DNA from: Chytridium lagenaria
Taxonomy: Eukaryota; Chytridiomycota; Chytridiomycetes; Chytridiales; Chytridiaceae
Direction: 5' to 3'
Length of the DNA: 64,000 nt
NCBI GenBank assembly: GCA_025449115.1
Contig: JAHLKC010000125.1
Coordinates: forward strand, 1 to 64,000
Below, one piece after another: positions 1 through 10,198 of the stretch. A program made the position numbers and the translations under genes. Under the pieces are notes generated by a model. It was not told where the DNA came from, did no database searches, and saw only the letters and a program-made list of their open reading frames with translations. Every line of letters starts with the position of its first letter. Positions within the stretch are counted from its first letter, which is position 1.

Positions 1-6
1 TTACAG

Positions 7-385
7 CTTGGTCAAGATAAAAGGTTACTTTATTAATCGTTGTAAATCTACTGATACCTCCTCAGCATTCTTCAAGATGACGCAAAAGATTTGAAAGACA
101 CTGGTGACAACAAAGGAATGAGGTTGTCCGAGCTTTTACGCCAAAATCGACAACTACATGGGCATCTTGAGAGATTTATGAGGGAAATGAATGCACGAAA
201 AGACTTTGCTAACATGATCACGGAAGTAGAATCTACAGGAGAAAACTATTTAAACTTGGTACAGATTTTTGCAGCTGCATTCACGTCTAACTTTCAAAGG
301 TGCGGACTATGAGAGGACATTTAGGGAAAAAGCAAGAGCGGAACGAGATTGATGAGCTTTTTGCCGAAAGTATGGCAGCTTGACA
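7..385 (+). CDS. 3' end of an unidentified coiled-coil gene (partial)
   Basis: Only the last part is in the window. A 17-nt exon end (7-23) is followed by an intron (24-65, gttact...ctcag) and an exon from 66 that reads a charged helical stretch with LSELLRQNRQLHGHLERF and ARKDFANMITEVE. The frame met first stops at 310-312. A frame change near 290-300 would extend it through a Lys/Arg/Glu-rich tail ending about 380 (..IDELFAESMAA). Composition suggests a coiled-coil or helical protein. I do not recognise the family. The 5' part lies outside the window. Confidence 0.45.
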
Positions 386-469
386 TATTTATTGTCTTCA
401 ATAAAGTTGCTCAATCAATGTCTAGTTTGTCAAGAATCATTTTTCTGATCAATAACACAACATCCAGCC

Positions 470-1551
470 ATGCGGACAAAGAAGCAGCGTGTTGAAGAGG
501 AAGACTTGGAAGAGGTGAATCAAGCTGACTCAACTCCAGACCTCTACGCCTTTTTCAGCATCTCCAAAACCGCAACACCCGCAGAAATCAAGAAGGCATA
601 CCATAAGGTTTGTTAACATTCATCACTCATCTCATCATAATTTCCAGCTTTGCTTAGTTTACCATCCAGACAAGCTTGCAACTCTGAAGACGGATGAAGA
701 CAAACTTGAGGCCACCAAAAAGTTCCAAGAGCTTGCAAAGTTTTACAATGTGCTGTCGGACGTGGACAAGAAGGCGAGATATGATTCGACCGGTGCGATT
801 GACGACACGGACGAGGCACGGTTTGAGGGGATGCGACCTCCTGGTGGTTGGGACAAATACTTTAAGGATCTGTGGGGTGGACTCGTTACTGAACAGTCTA
901 TTAATGTTTTCGCTGCTAAATACAAAGGTATTGCTTTGGTGAGTTGTTGAACTCACTATTATAAAGGTTCACTGGAAGAAAAAGTGGACCTTTTCGAAGC
1001 CTACAAGACGTCGGAAGGCAACATGGATACTGTTCTAGATTCTGTCCCGCTCTGCACTTACGAAGACGAGGACAGGTTCCGCGCTATCGTCGCTGAGGCC
1101 GTTAAAAACGGTGACGTTCCCAAGTACAAAAAGTTCTTTACGGTTGACAAAGCCGCCACGTTGAGACGAAAGAAGAAAGCAGAGAAGGAAGCCAAAGAAG
1201 CAGAAGAGGAAGAGAAGAAGGGAAAAAAAGGAAGCTTCAGATCTTGAGGACTTAAGTGCAAAGATGATGCAAAAGAAGAATGACCGCTTAGGGAGTTTGA
1301 TTGAAAAGCTTGAACGCGAGGAAGCGGAACGTAATTCCACTGCTAAGGGAGGGAAAGGGAAAAAGGCTATGAAGAAAGCTGCTTCTGAGCCTTCGGAAGA
1401 AGAGTTCCAGAAATTACAAGATAAACTCTTTAATAAGGAAAAGGGCAAGGAGAATAACACAGAGGATAAGGGGAAACGGAAGAAGACTGCTCCTCCAACT
1501 GAAGGAACGCGTTCATCCAAGAGGTTGAAGCCTTACGCCAAGGCAGAGTGA
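470..1551 (+). CDS. DNAJC9: DNAJC9-like J-domain protein (histone chaperone/Hsp70 cofactor)
   Basis: Exons 470-607, 648-927 and 967-1551. The J domain lies at residues about 24-90 with LYAFFSISKTAT, the HPD motif in VYHPDKL, and the KARYD end. This is followed by the DNAJC9-type middle region and a Lys/Glu-rich C-terminal part. DNAJC9 proteins recruit Hsp70 and bind histones H3-H4 in the nucleus; that role is family knowledge. The frame breaks at an A7 run (1223-1229). With six A the reading continues into DLSAKMMQKKNDRLGSL, which matches the conserved C-terminal segment of the family, to the stop at 1549-1551. There is no GT/AG pair that could explain the break as an intron. The start is the first ATG in frame before the J domain. 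It converges on EFG1, 44 bp apart. Confidence 0.85.
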
Positions 1552-1595
1552 AAGTTATTATAAAACAAATGTATTTTTTAAGTATATATATATAT

Positions 1596-2663
1596 TTATC
1601 TTTTCTTTAAGTTTCCTTTGCCCGCGGGCTTTGTGAGTACATTTGAGGGTTCGTCTTTTGCTGACAGAGTGTTGGGCTGCGATCTTTTTCTTTCCTTCTT
1701 CGGTCTTGCTGGCTCCTCTTTTGGCTCAACAATTGTTTCAACATATGCCCGATTTTCCTCCTCTTCGTTCAAAAAAAAAATCATCACCATCCGGTGCATC
1801 ATCATCAACTTCGGTATTCTTTGATTCCTCTTCTGTGAACAGTCAGAAGGAATGGTGAGAAAAAGAATAACACAAAATAAAATTCTAAAGTAACTAACCA
1901 ATTGAGAGGTCCTTTGCCACTTTCTTCCCTTTCACCTTATCTTGCTTCTTTGCAATTGCAGACACCACGACCTTCTTGGACGCCTCATCTTCTGGCAAAA
2001 CATCCATACTCCTCAACACAAATCCAGGACGTTCCATCTCTCCAGATTTCATCGCTTGCCGGATTTTATCCCTAATCTTTTGCCTCAATCCGTCTGTCTC
2101 TTGAACGAAGCAACGCCATCAGCTCCAGATGTTTTTGGGAAAAGCGCAATGTATTTCATATCCCTTGGGTAATGGTCAATGTAAAGTAAATTGAGGCGTT
2201 GCTCTGCAAGCTCCTCAGGAGTTTCAGAGCTTTTCTCGAGTTGCTTGATTTTTCGAAGGATCTTGGTCTTTTCTGTTGAAGTCAGCATATTGATGAAACC
2301 AACTACTCACCAACATGCTTGATGTACTTATATTTTTCGTGCAGCTTCTCCTCAACGTCGCTCAATTGACGATTTCCAAGCTCTATATTAAGAGCCTTCA
2401 ATCGTCTTTGAAGATCAACCTTGACATTTGCAGGAAGGTTTGGCTGTGGGCTTTAGCTAAAAAAGTTTGAGGGTGAGTCTTACTCTTTTTCAACGATCGT
2501 TCGGCATCCCTAATGCGTTTTCTTAGGGCAGATATGCCGGTCTCTGCTTTAGGGCCTTTTGGGGTTACTTTGAATGGGTTGTCGGTTTTGTGGTTTGGAT
2601 CTAGACGTTGCTTCTTGTCGTGGCGGGACCATCTGCATTGTCACTGGCTCGCTTTCCAGACAT
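1596..2663 (-). CDS. EFG1: rRNA-processing protein EFG1
   Basis: Minus-strand gene read from ATG at 2663. The Efg1 (DUF2361) hallmarks are present in order: RHDKKQRLDPNH, GISALRKRIRDAERSLKK, LPANVKVDLQRRLKALNIEL, then KILRKIKQLEKS and LYIDHYPRDMKYIALFP, followed by an acidic/basic tail (EEPARPKKERKR). Efg1 is a nucleolar protein needed for early 18S/35S rRNA processing. Several introns of about 40-60 nt interrupt it (for example upstream of the KILRKIKQ block and after KDLSI). Two frame breaks sit at homopolymers: GGG at 2625-2627, where four G restore the frame into RHDKKQR, and A10 at 1771-1780, where nine restore the C-terminal tail. Probably intact in the organism. Confidence 0.8.
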
Positions 2664-2733
2664 TCTTTTGGAAAAAAAAAATATGGAGTGTCCTTCAAAC
2701 TTTTATATATAACTACAATATTTATTTAGGTGA

Positions 2734-3745
2734 CTAAGTGTTAAGCATCCTTTGCATGCGGTCGTCCTGGATTTGACTCCTTTGGGAATCCAAAAGTCCT
2801 TCAGGGTCGGCAAGTTTGATCTGAGAAAAAGTAAGCTTTCAACTTTATACCGGCAAGGATCTTACAGGAGGAATGGGGTACTTTCTCGGCATAGTTCCGG
2901 GGAGTGGTAGAAGGTCAACAAGCGTTCCACATTTTGGCATTCCACGAGACCATTCACCCTCGTACGCCTGTCTCTTTGTCTTGAAAATAAAGCGTCCAGG
3001 GCCTTCTTTTTGATCGTCTAGCCACATCCCTTCATACCGGTCTCCGTTTGCTAGAACATGTTAGATTAACATAGAACACTTTAACCTACGTAACAGATAT
3101 ATTCCCTGTCCATGTCTCATTTCGCGATGCCATTCTCCTTCATACACGGTTCCATCTACATATATCATTTTCCCCAGCCTTCCTTCTTATCGTCCTCCCA
3201 CATTCCCTCGTAGTAAGATCCGTCTTCGTAGTAGTACGTGCCAAACCCATGTCTTCGATCATTCTTCCATTCTCCTGCGTAAACTTTTCGAAGCTCAGGT
3301 GTTTTGGGACGTCCAGTGTGGGCCTTTTTCCCGCCAGACTTTTCCGAGCTGGGAGAGTAACTTTGGGAAGGTACTTGGGCAATGGCATCGCTTGCGGAGA
3401 TATTCGAATGGATAGGGACAGAGAACGTTCCATAACCGTTCCTCATATCATTTTCCCATTCGCCCTCATAAACAGAACCAGATTTGGAGTAAAAATATGT
3501 CCCATTTCCTGTTTAATGTGAGCTTCTCTGACCGTAGCGCAGAAATCACCTTCTTTCTTATTTGCCCTCCATTCTCCAAGATATCTATCGCCATTTATCA
3601 TAAACACTGTCGCGTGGGAACCGTTCTTTTGGCTGAGACGGTCCCGTAGCTCCCAGAGCGGCGTTTGAGTAATGTGAGCATGTCGCGGGATCTGACTCAC
3701 GACTGGCCGGTGAGGTGCAGCGATGGATGAAGCCGTGTCGAACAT
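2734..3745 (-). CDS. MORN3: MORN repeat-containing protein 3 (MORN3-like)
   Basis: Start ATG 3745, stop 2734. At least six MORN repeats are readable (YLGEWRANKKEG, YEGEWENDMRNGYGTF, YAGEWKNDRRHGFGTY, YEGMWEDDKKEGWGK, YEGEWHREMRHGQGIY, YEGMWLDDQKEGPG, YEGEWSRGMPKCGTLVD). The tail KYPIPPIKLADPEGLL matches the MORN3-specific C-terminus, where human MORN3 has a KCGTM..FPIPEVKILDPDG pattern. MORN3 is tied to cilia/flagella and spermatozoa in animals, and its presence fits a flagellated fungus (inference). A Ser/Pro/Lys insert separates repeats 2 and 3. The frame breaks at TTTT 3168-3171; five T join GWGK to MIYVDGTVYEGEW. Two short introns. Confidence 0.85.
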
Positions 3746-4072
3746 GGTGAATGGGCAACGACGGAAGACTTCGTCCTAACTACGTGAACCTCATAAATAA
3801 TATTAAACAGTGATTCGAAGCATGCAGAATGCAAATGTTGATCATTGGCAAATCAGCTTTGTACCAAAAACTTTGGTAGCCGATGAAGTTATCAGGAGGA
3901 CCTGATAAGTCACGGGCTTCTTCTCATTGAATCGAATCGAGGCGGTCATTGTTTTGTAGAATCCGCCTCTACAATGTTTAGTGGCATCCGCCACTATGCC
4001 GCGAAGACTCTAGCTCTCCGAGATTTAAGGGACTTACTAGCCCGGCTAAAGTAAAACTTATACTTGAGTAAA
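3746..4072. other. Intergenic region between divergent MORN3 and GH18-like genes; two small hairpins
   Basis: No coding potential seen. It must hold the promoters of both flanking genes. Two adjacent short inverted repeats are visible: 3956-3972 (GTAGA stem) and 3980-3995 (AGTGGC stem). Both carry the word ATCCGCC in their loop or arm. No tRNA could be folded here. Confidence 0.5.
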
Positions 4073-5303
4073 ATGATGCTACTCAAGAATCTTGGACTAA
4101 TAACAGCCGCTATATACTACTGGGCATGCAGAGGTGAAACTCGTTGCGACCTTTTTCCTGCAAATATGTGCTAACAGCTATACTATAGGGTTCGTTTTGT
4201 TTAAAAGATCAAACTAAGTTTTATAAGCTCGTGTCAAACGACAAAGTCCACTCCCATCAGCACTTTAACGCAAGACGCTGCGAAAGGAAACGCTTCAGAC
4301 ACAGCCCCTCTCTTCGCCGCATCTGCCGCTGACAAAGTTTTGACTGCGTTTCCCGACAGAAGTTTTGCGCCATATGTTGATATCACGGCATGGCCAACGT
4401 TTGACATCGTCGGCTATTCAAAGTTACCGGCGTTAAGCGCTTCGTGCTTGCTTTTGTGGTGGCGTCTGGTGGCGAACCGTCGTGGGGAGGATTTTACAAA
4501 ATGCAAGACCAGTATTACGTTCATCAGGTGCAATCCTTAAGAAAGCTGGGATGGAGATGTAATAATATCTTTTGGAGGGGCTACTGGTGAGCAGATGAGA
4601 ACAAATTTCATTTCACTCACTAATTTAGGCACGGAAATCGCTTGTATGGTCACGACACCAGAGGAGTTGGCCGGAAAAATATCTGTCGGTTATCAGATTA
4701 TATAAAGCTAGATGGGCTGATTTTGACATTGAAGGCTACTTTCTAAAACCGTGGGATTCTGCAGCTGAGGAGTGCACAGAAAGAAGAAACATCGCGCTGA
4801 GGATTATAAGAAAACAACTTTCTTGGCCAGTAAAGATATCCTATACTCTTCCCGTAACGCCGTCTGGGTTGGACGACATTGCGGTGACGATTCTCCAAAG
4901 CTCGATTAGAAACGGAGTTGAAGTGGATCTTGTGAACATCATGACAATGAACTATGGGCCGTCACATGCACCGAACGGCAAAACAGGAATGGGAGGCTAT
5001 GCGATATCAGCAGCAGGCAAGACCCGAGAGCAGCTTCAGCTTATCGGCTTGAATGCGAAAATTGGCATAACTCCAATGATAGGCCAAAATGATGTCGGAT
5101 CTGAGGTTTTCCGTCAAGAGGATGCTGCAGCAATTGCAAGATGGGCAAAGGGAAGCTCGTATGTATCTTTTATTGGCATGTGGTCGGCCAACAGAGACAA
5201 TTCCAAGTTTACAACCGATGCAAACAGCACATTGGCTGCAAGCTCGCTGGTAAAACAGGAGGATGGGGAGTTCGGACGAACACTTCTCTCGTTTGAGACT
5301 TAA
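4073..5303 (+). CDS. GH18-like secreted glycosidase (chitinase-like), frame-disrupted
   Basis: The first ATG gives a hydrophobic leader (MMLLKNLGLITAAIYYWACR), so the product is probably secreted. An intron at 4134-4188 follows, then a Ser/Thr/Ala linker. The catalytic-type barrel has FAPYVDITAWPTFDIVGYSK, VIISFGGATG, ADFDIEG (the end of the GH18 DxxDxDxE signature; the glutamate is present, the first Asp is not), VNIMTMNYG, GITPMIGQND and FIGMWSANRDN. These match the bacterial/fungal GH18 subgroup of ChiD-like chitinases that cleave chitin. A second intron covers about 4587-4629. At least three frame breaks (near 4210, 4410-4550 and 4673) interrupt the reading, two at A runs. It could be a decaying gene or suffer from the same sequence errors as its neighbours. 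Confidence 0.7.
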
Positions 5304-5644
5304 AAAAGAGTGATTGTGTTGACATGTGTGAAAATGTAAGCCCCATATCTGTCCGTTAATAAAGCTTGAATATTACGGTCTTTAGTCGGGCTCTCGTTCA
5401 TCTTGGTGAGCTGCAGTTTTGACACTGAGAGAAAACGACAACCGACATGAACTTTGTCGGTTTTGTTTTCTCCCTCACCTTAAGTTACTATCTCTTCATG
5501 TAAGTAGAGACAGCACATTCATCTGGTCATGAATGTCACTCGGTATGCAGAGGCGAAGCGAGCATGACAGCTGTAAACCGAGTGAAGTTCCATGCCAACT
5601 ACTCAATATGTACCTATTCTTTTTTTCTTATGTAAAAAAATATA
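5304..5644. other. Intergenic region with a cluster of three hairpins
   Basis: Non-coding. It holds three consecutive inverted repeats: 5427-5476 (about 17 bp with an interior mismatch and bulge, loop TGAACTT), 5515-5536 (perfect 8-bp ACATTCAT/ATGAATGT, 6-nt loop) and 5537-5584 (perfect 8-bp CACTCGGT/ACCGAGTG around a 32-nt loop). Lies just downstream of the GH18-like stop and upstream of TCERG1. Confidence 0.6.
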
Positions 5645-8451
5645 ATGGATCCTCTTGACCCCGAAATCGACTTTGTGCCTGGAGGAAGACCGCGACCGCG
5701 CCCACCATCACGGCGTCCCAGTGCTCCTCCAAAGAAGCCAAAGCCAGCTCCAGGACCTCCGTCAGGCTACGGCGGACAGCAGATGGGCGGTATGGGATAC
5801 CAGGGCTACGGATATCCAGGCATGCAAATGCCTGGACCGATGGGTGGACCTATGGGTGGACCTCCACAGATGTTTCCTGGACCCGGCGGACCTCCTATGA
5901 TGTATCCACCTGGACCACCACAGAGACCGATGATGATGATGATGCATCCTGGTATGCGGCCTCCACCTCCACCGCCTCCTCGACCGCCGCCGACTGCCCA
6001 ATCTGCATGGAGTGAACATATGGGGCCGAACGGCATGCCTTACTATTACAATGCGATGACCAAGCAAAGTACGTGGGAAAGGCCACCTGAGCTAGCTCCA
6101 CCTCCTCCACCGCCTGGACCTCCTCCAGCAAAAATACCTGAAGCGACGGAGCCCAACAACGAGGAAATTGAGGAAGAACAGGCAAATAATGCACGGGAAA
6201 ACTCCCCCAAAAAGGAGGAAGAGTGGCCAGTTTCCATGTGAGCGTTCCGGGCGATTGCATTAATTGACATATATAGCAAAAACTTCCAAATAGTCCTTGG
6301 GGTATCCTTCTGACGAACAAGGACAATGAGTTTTACGTCAATTTGGTAACGAAAGAAAGAACGTGGGAGATGCCCGACGAAATCGCAGAACTCGTCGGAC
6401 AGATTTTGGCTGAACCTGAGCCTATGGAGGATTTTGAGGATGAAGATGGTGTTGATGGCGAGACTAATGGTGATACAGTTCTTTCTGCAAATGGAGGCGG
6501 GGATGCGTCAGTGCTCGGAGAAGCCGGAATACTGAAAAGAAAACTTCAAGGCGACGATGAAGTTGCGGCTGAAGATGCGAAAAAAGCCCGGTTAGACGAG
6601 ACAGTGCTTACGAACGAACAAAGGAATGAGACGTTTATGGTACTTTTAGTGAAACTTTTTCAATCCCTTTCTCACAGTAATCTTCTTGTACAGAAATTGC
6701 TACGAGCAAAGGAAGTCTCGCCCTTTACGACATGGGAGCGAGAGCTTCCGAAGATCATCCATGACAGTCGATACATATGTAATCGTGATTGTTGGATATT
6801 ATATAATCTAACTGTTTTTCTCCTAGTGGTCACATCGCTTAAAGAAAGAAGGCAGTTGTTTGAAAACTATTGCAAGCTTAGGGTCGCTGAGTTACGAGAA
6901 GAGCAAAAAACTAGGTTAAATGAGGCTAAAGAAGGATTCACAAAACTTCTTGAAGAGATGGTAAATTATAGAACGACATGGGAAGACTTTGCAAGACGAT
7001 ATAGGAAAGACTCTCGGTTTACGGCCATTACTGAGGATAGGGAAAAGAGGGCTATGTTTATTGAGTTCGTGAATCAGAAGAAGGTGGAAAGAGTAAAGCA
7101 GAAGCGTGAAGAAAAACAAAAGCTCTCCGATGAGTTTAACGATCTTCTTGCGGAATGCGCCATTATCGGTCCCAAGACACTTTGGCGAGAGGTGAGGTTT
7201 TCTTTTTTTTCCTATTTTGATTGATTTGCATCTTTTTGCATATAGGCAAGGAAAGAGATCGAAAACGATCCACGATACGTTGCGCTGGCTCCGGCTGATC
7301 GGGAAGAGCTTTTCTATAACTATCGAAAGAAGCTTGAAGATGAGGAAAAAGTCGACATGCATGAGGATGAAAAGGAAAAGCGTGACCGAGAACGCAAGGC
7401 AAGGTGAGGATGGTAATGGTTGTTCATTTGGCCTGATAAGCTTTGTAGGGAAGCTGCAAGTTTAAAAGAACGCGAGGACGCTGTCAGAAAACAGATGGCT
7501 GAGGTGACTCGAGAGGCGAGAGGAAAGCGAAATAGACTCCAAAGAGAGGATTCGGAAACTACATATAAGGCGTTGCTCATTGATGCTGTCAAAAGTCATG
7601 ATGCAAGTCTTTCCAATTGCTCGAATTTCTAATTTTCTTAGGTTGTATGGCAACAGGTTCGTATTGATATGGAAAAGATACGCGGTGGGATCAATGCCGG
7701 CTTCCTGAAAATCAACTTCGCCAATTTTTTGAAGAACACACTGCACATATATTTTCTCGGCGTTTGGCAGCCTTTCATAATCTGATTGATGAGGTCGCCA
7801 CAATAACCACCACGTTCGACGAGGTCTCTGAGGAGATTTTGAGAGATCCGCGATCGCAACAAATGAAAGGCTGGACTTCACCCATGAGCGGGCCATATGT
7901 TCCGAAGGCGACGAAGTTTCAAATCCTGAGGAGGCGGCGGTTGCACCGATCCGGAAACTCTTTAAAACGACAGGCGGATCGTGTGGGAAAAGCTAAGCAA
8001 GATCTTGAGGATGCCTTGAAGGAGAACAAATTCATTCTCTTTCATGTCCGCAATGCTGTACAGAGTGCGCACGTGCAAGCCGTCGATAAGGGCAAGAAGG
8101 AAGCCGATAACGGAGAAGAGTGGAGGTTGATCAACTTAGACGAAATTAAGCAGGTCTTGACGGTAAGTAGTTAATTTTTTTCGAAGTTATACGCTCTTGA
8201 CAAAGTACCACTACAACTTCTGTATTTCTTACATCGTGCTGGTTTTACAGGAAAATAAGGCGTATAACGATTATGGCGTCTTTGGCCAAGAGCGTGAGCG
8301 GATGGTGTTTACGTACGTAAAATCTGTTATTGATGACATTCGCGGTGAAAAGGGAGGGGTTCTTGATAAAACAATTGCCGCACAATGCAGGCGGCATCAT
8401 GGATAAGGACAAGGAGAAGTTTGATAAGTTCTCAAAGAAACGCGATTTCTG
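5645..8451 (+). CDS. TCERG1: TCERG1/CA150-like transcription elongation regulator (WW + FF domains)
   Basis: Start ATG 5645. A Pro/Gly/Met-rich head is followed by WW1 ([25 protein letters not shown]), a linker, WW2 ([25 protein letters not shown]) and a series of FF domains beginning [20 protein letters not shown], with the later [16 protein letters not shown] bridge typical of TCERG1 rather than Prp40. TCERG1 couples RNA polymerase II elongation and splicing by binding phospho-CTD (FF) and proline-rich splicing factors (WW). Introns: 6238-6293, 6779-6826, 7192-7245, 7404-7448, a GC-AG intron 7603-7641, and 8163-8250. A frame break at AAAA 7673-7676 (five A restore KDTRWDQC) and another possible one near 8390 affect the reading. 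The nearest in-frame stop is 8404-8406; a shifted tail ends 8451. Confidence 0.88.
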
Positions 8452-8687
8452 ATTTTAGTAAAAACCGATAGTTTCCTTGAATGATCAAACTCCACGTTCA
8501 CAGTTACATAATATTATTTTGGTTTGTGTTTTGTTTTTCTTTTGCATCGAGTTTCAATTACGCCTATGGTTAGTATAAAATGACGCAAAAACAGAACTGG
8601 AAAAATAAATACAAATTTTTTTCACAAAGGCTCTGACCAACCATCACCCACCACCTTCGAAGTTGCAAAAGTTGATTCAAAGCAACC
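8452..8687. promoter_or_regulatory. Upstream region of SAR1
   Basis: Short non-coding interval between TCERG1 and SAR1, both on the plus strand, T-rich with poly-T tracts. No specific motif could be assigned. Confidence 0.3.
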
Positions 8688-9797
8688 ATGTTCATCTTCA
8701 ACTGGTTCTGGGACGTTCTTACGAGCCTCGGTGTGTATCTGATAACTCTTCATGCTGCTGATGGTTCTTTCTGGCATTGCTCGTGAGCTGATGGGTTGGA
8801 TCGATCTGCTGGATGAAACCCTTTCGCGGAGGATACTTGGGGTGGACTTTATGTGTAATTAACTGTGCCAAATGGAGGCAGTTATTCTGGATGATGGATA
8901 TTGGATGTGGATTCTTTCTTGTATGATCTACTATGTGCTAATATTGACAACGTTACTTTCATGTTGCAGGGCTTGTGAACAAGAATGCCAAGATCCTTTT
9001 CCTCGGACTTGACAATGCCGGAAAGACCACTCTCCTTCACGTCTTGAAGAACGATCGTCTTGCCACCCTTCAACCCACCCTTCATCCTAGTAAGTTGATT
9101 TTTTTGAGCTCATGTGGTGTGCATACAAGTACGAGAGAACTAACAAAATATACCGTACAGCATCCGAAGAACTCTCCATTGGTAACATTAAATTCACTAC
9201 TTACGACTTGGGTGGTCACGTTCAAGGTAAGATTTAAAACCGTTTTTCCTTGTTTTGACATATGTATATTTTACGGTCTGATTGCTGACTTACATTGTGT
9301 CATAAGCCCGGCGTCTTTGGAAAGATTACTTCCCTGAGGTCGATGGTATCGTGTACCTTGTCGATACCGCGGATCACGAGCGCTTCGCCGAGACCAAGGC
9401 TGAGCTTGACGTCAGTGTTTTTATGATTTCTTATTATTCTCCGTTTTTATTTACAAAAAGTGCTCGTGTACTCACCTCTTTTTCCACAGCACCTTCTCGG
9501 CATTGAGCAGCTCGCAACTGTTCCTTTCTTGATTCTCGGTAACAAGATTGATGCCCCTGGTGCCGTCTCTGAGGATGACCTTAGGGCCGCCCTCGGACTT
9601 TTCCAGACTACTGGAAAGGGCAAGGTTCAGCTTCCCCCTAACTTGAGGCCCCTTGAAGTCTTTATGTGCTCTGTAGTGATGAGGCAGGGGTACGGAGAGG
9701 GTAAGACTACTCGCCTTTTTCTTTTGAAATGATTAAGCTGGTCTGATTGTTGTTATAATTGTTTTTAGGTTTCCGGTGGTTGTCGCAGTACATTTAA
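8688..9797 (+). CDS. SAR1: SAR1 small GTPase (COPII coat assembly)
   Basis: Exons 8688-8730, 8970-9089, 9161-9226, 9307-9410, 9490-9700 and 9769-9797, all in phase without frame breaks. The product starts with the amphipathic helix [15 protein letters not shown] that inserts into ER membrane instead of a myristoyl anchor. It has the P-loop GLDNAGKTT, the switch 2 region DLGGHVQARRLW, GNKIDAP for guanine recognition, and the Sar1-specific C-terminus [23 protein letters not shown]. Sar1 recruits Sec23/24 to ER exit sites. The first intron (239 nt) is long for this window. Very high codon bias toward C/T-ending codons suggests high expression. Confidence 0.97.
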
Positions 9798-10198
9798 ATT
9801 TGTCTCTTAATTCACTCTGCTCCCGATTGCGCGTCTATTGCAGTTTACAAATAGGAGTGCACTGATAGGCCGCGATGGAGGGGTTAACCAGGGTTAGGAT
9901 GGGTGGTGATTGCAGACAAGGACCAGGCTCATGGGTTATCTTATATCTCCATCAAATAGTTGCATTTCTTCATGACGTTTCCTTTATGTTTTTCAGAGGT
10001 TTTTTGGGACCATCATCCAAATTGCATTTGTTTTTCCATACAAATACTAGTCTCTGTTTGTGAGAAAAGATTGTCATGTCAGAATCAGATTGTTGGGAAG
10101 GTGTGCAGACACATTTTCGACAGTGTCTTTGCCATCAAAGGCGAAACTGATTCCCTTGTCGGCTGTTCTATCCATTTCTCAACTTGACTCTCATCCTG
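9798..10198. other. Intergenic region
   Basis: About 400 bp with no convincing coding sequence; open frames are short and unlike known proteins. It holds the SAR1 3' end and the promoter of the next plus-strand gene. Confidence 0.4.

Noticed and set aside
1035..1520. 161-codon minus-strand ORF over DNAJC9
   Set aside because: Phe/Leu/Ser-rich shadow of Lys/Glu codons of the DNAJC9 gene.
5762..6326. Minus-strand ORFs over the TCERG1 head
   Set aside because: Shadows of Pro/Gly/Met repeats; the plus strand has clear WW domains.
5645..8451. Prp40/FBP11 splicing factor
   Set aside because: Also WW plus FF, but the first FF ([14 protein letters not shown]) and the [10 protein letters not shown] bridge match TCERG1/CA150.
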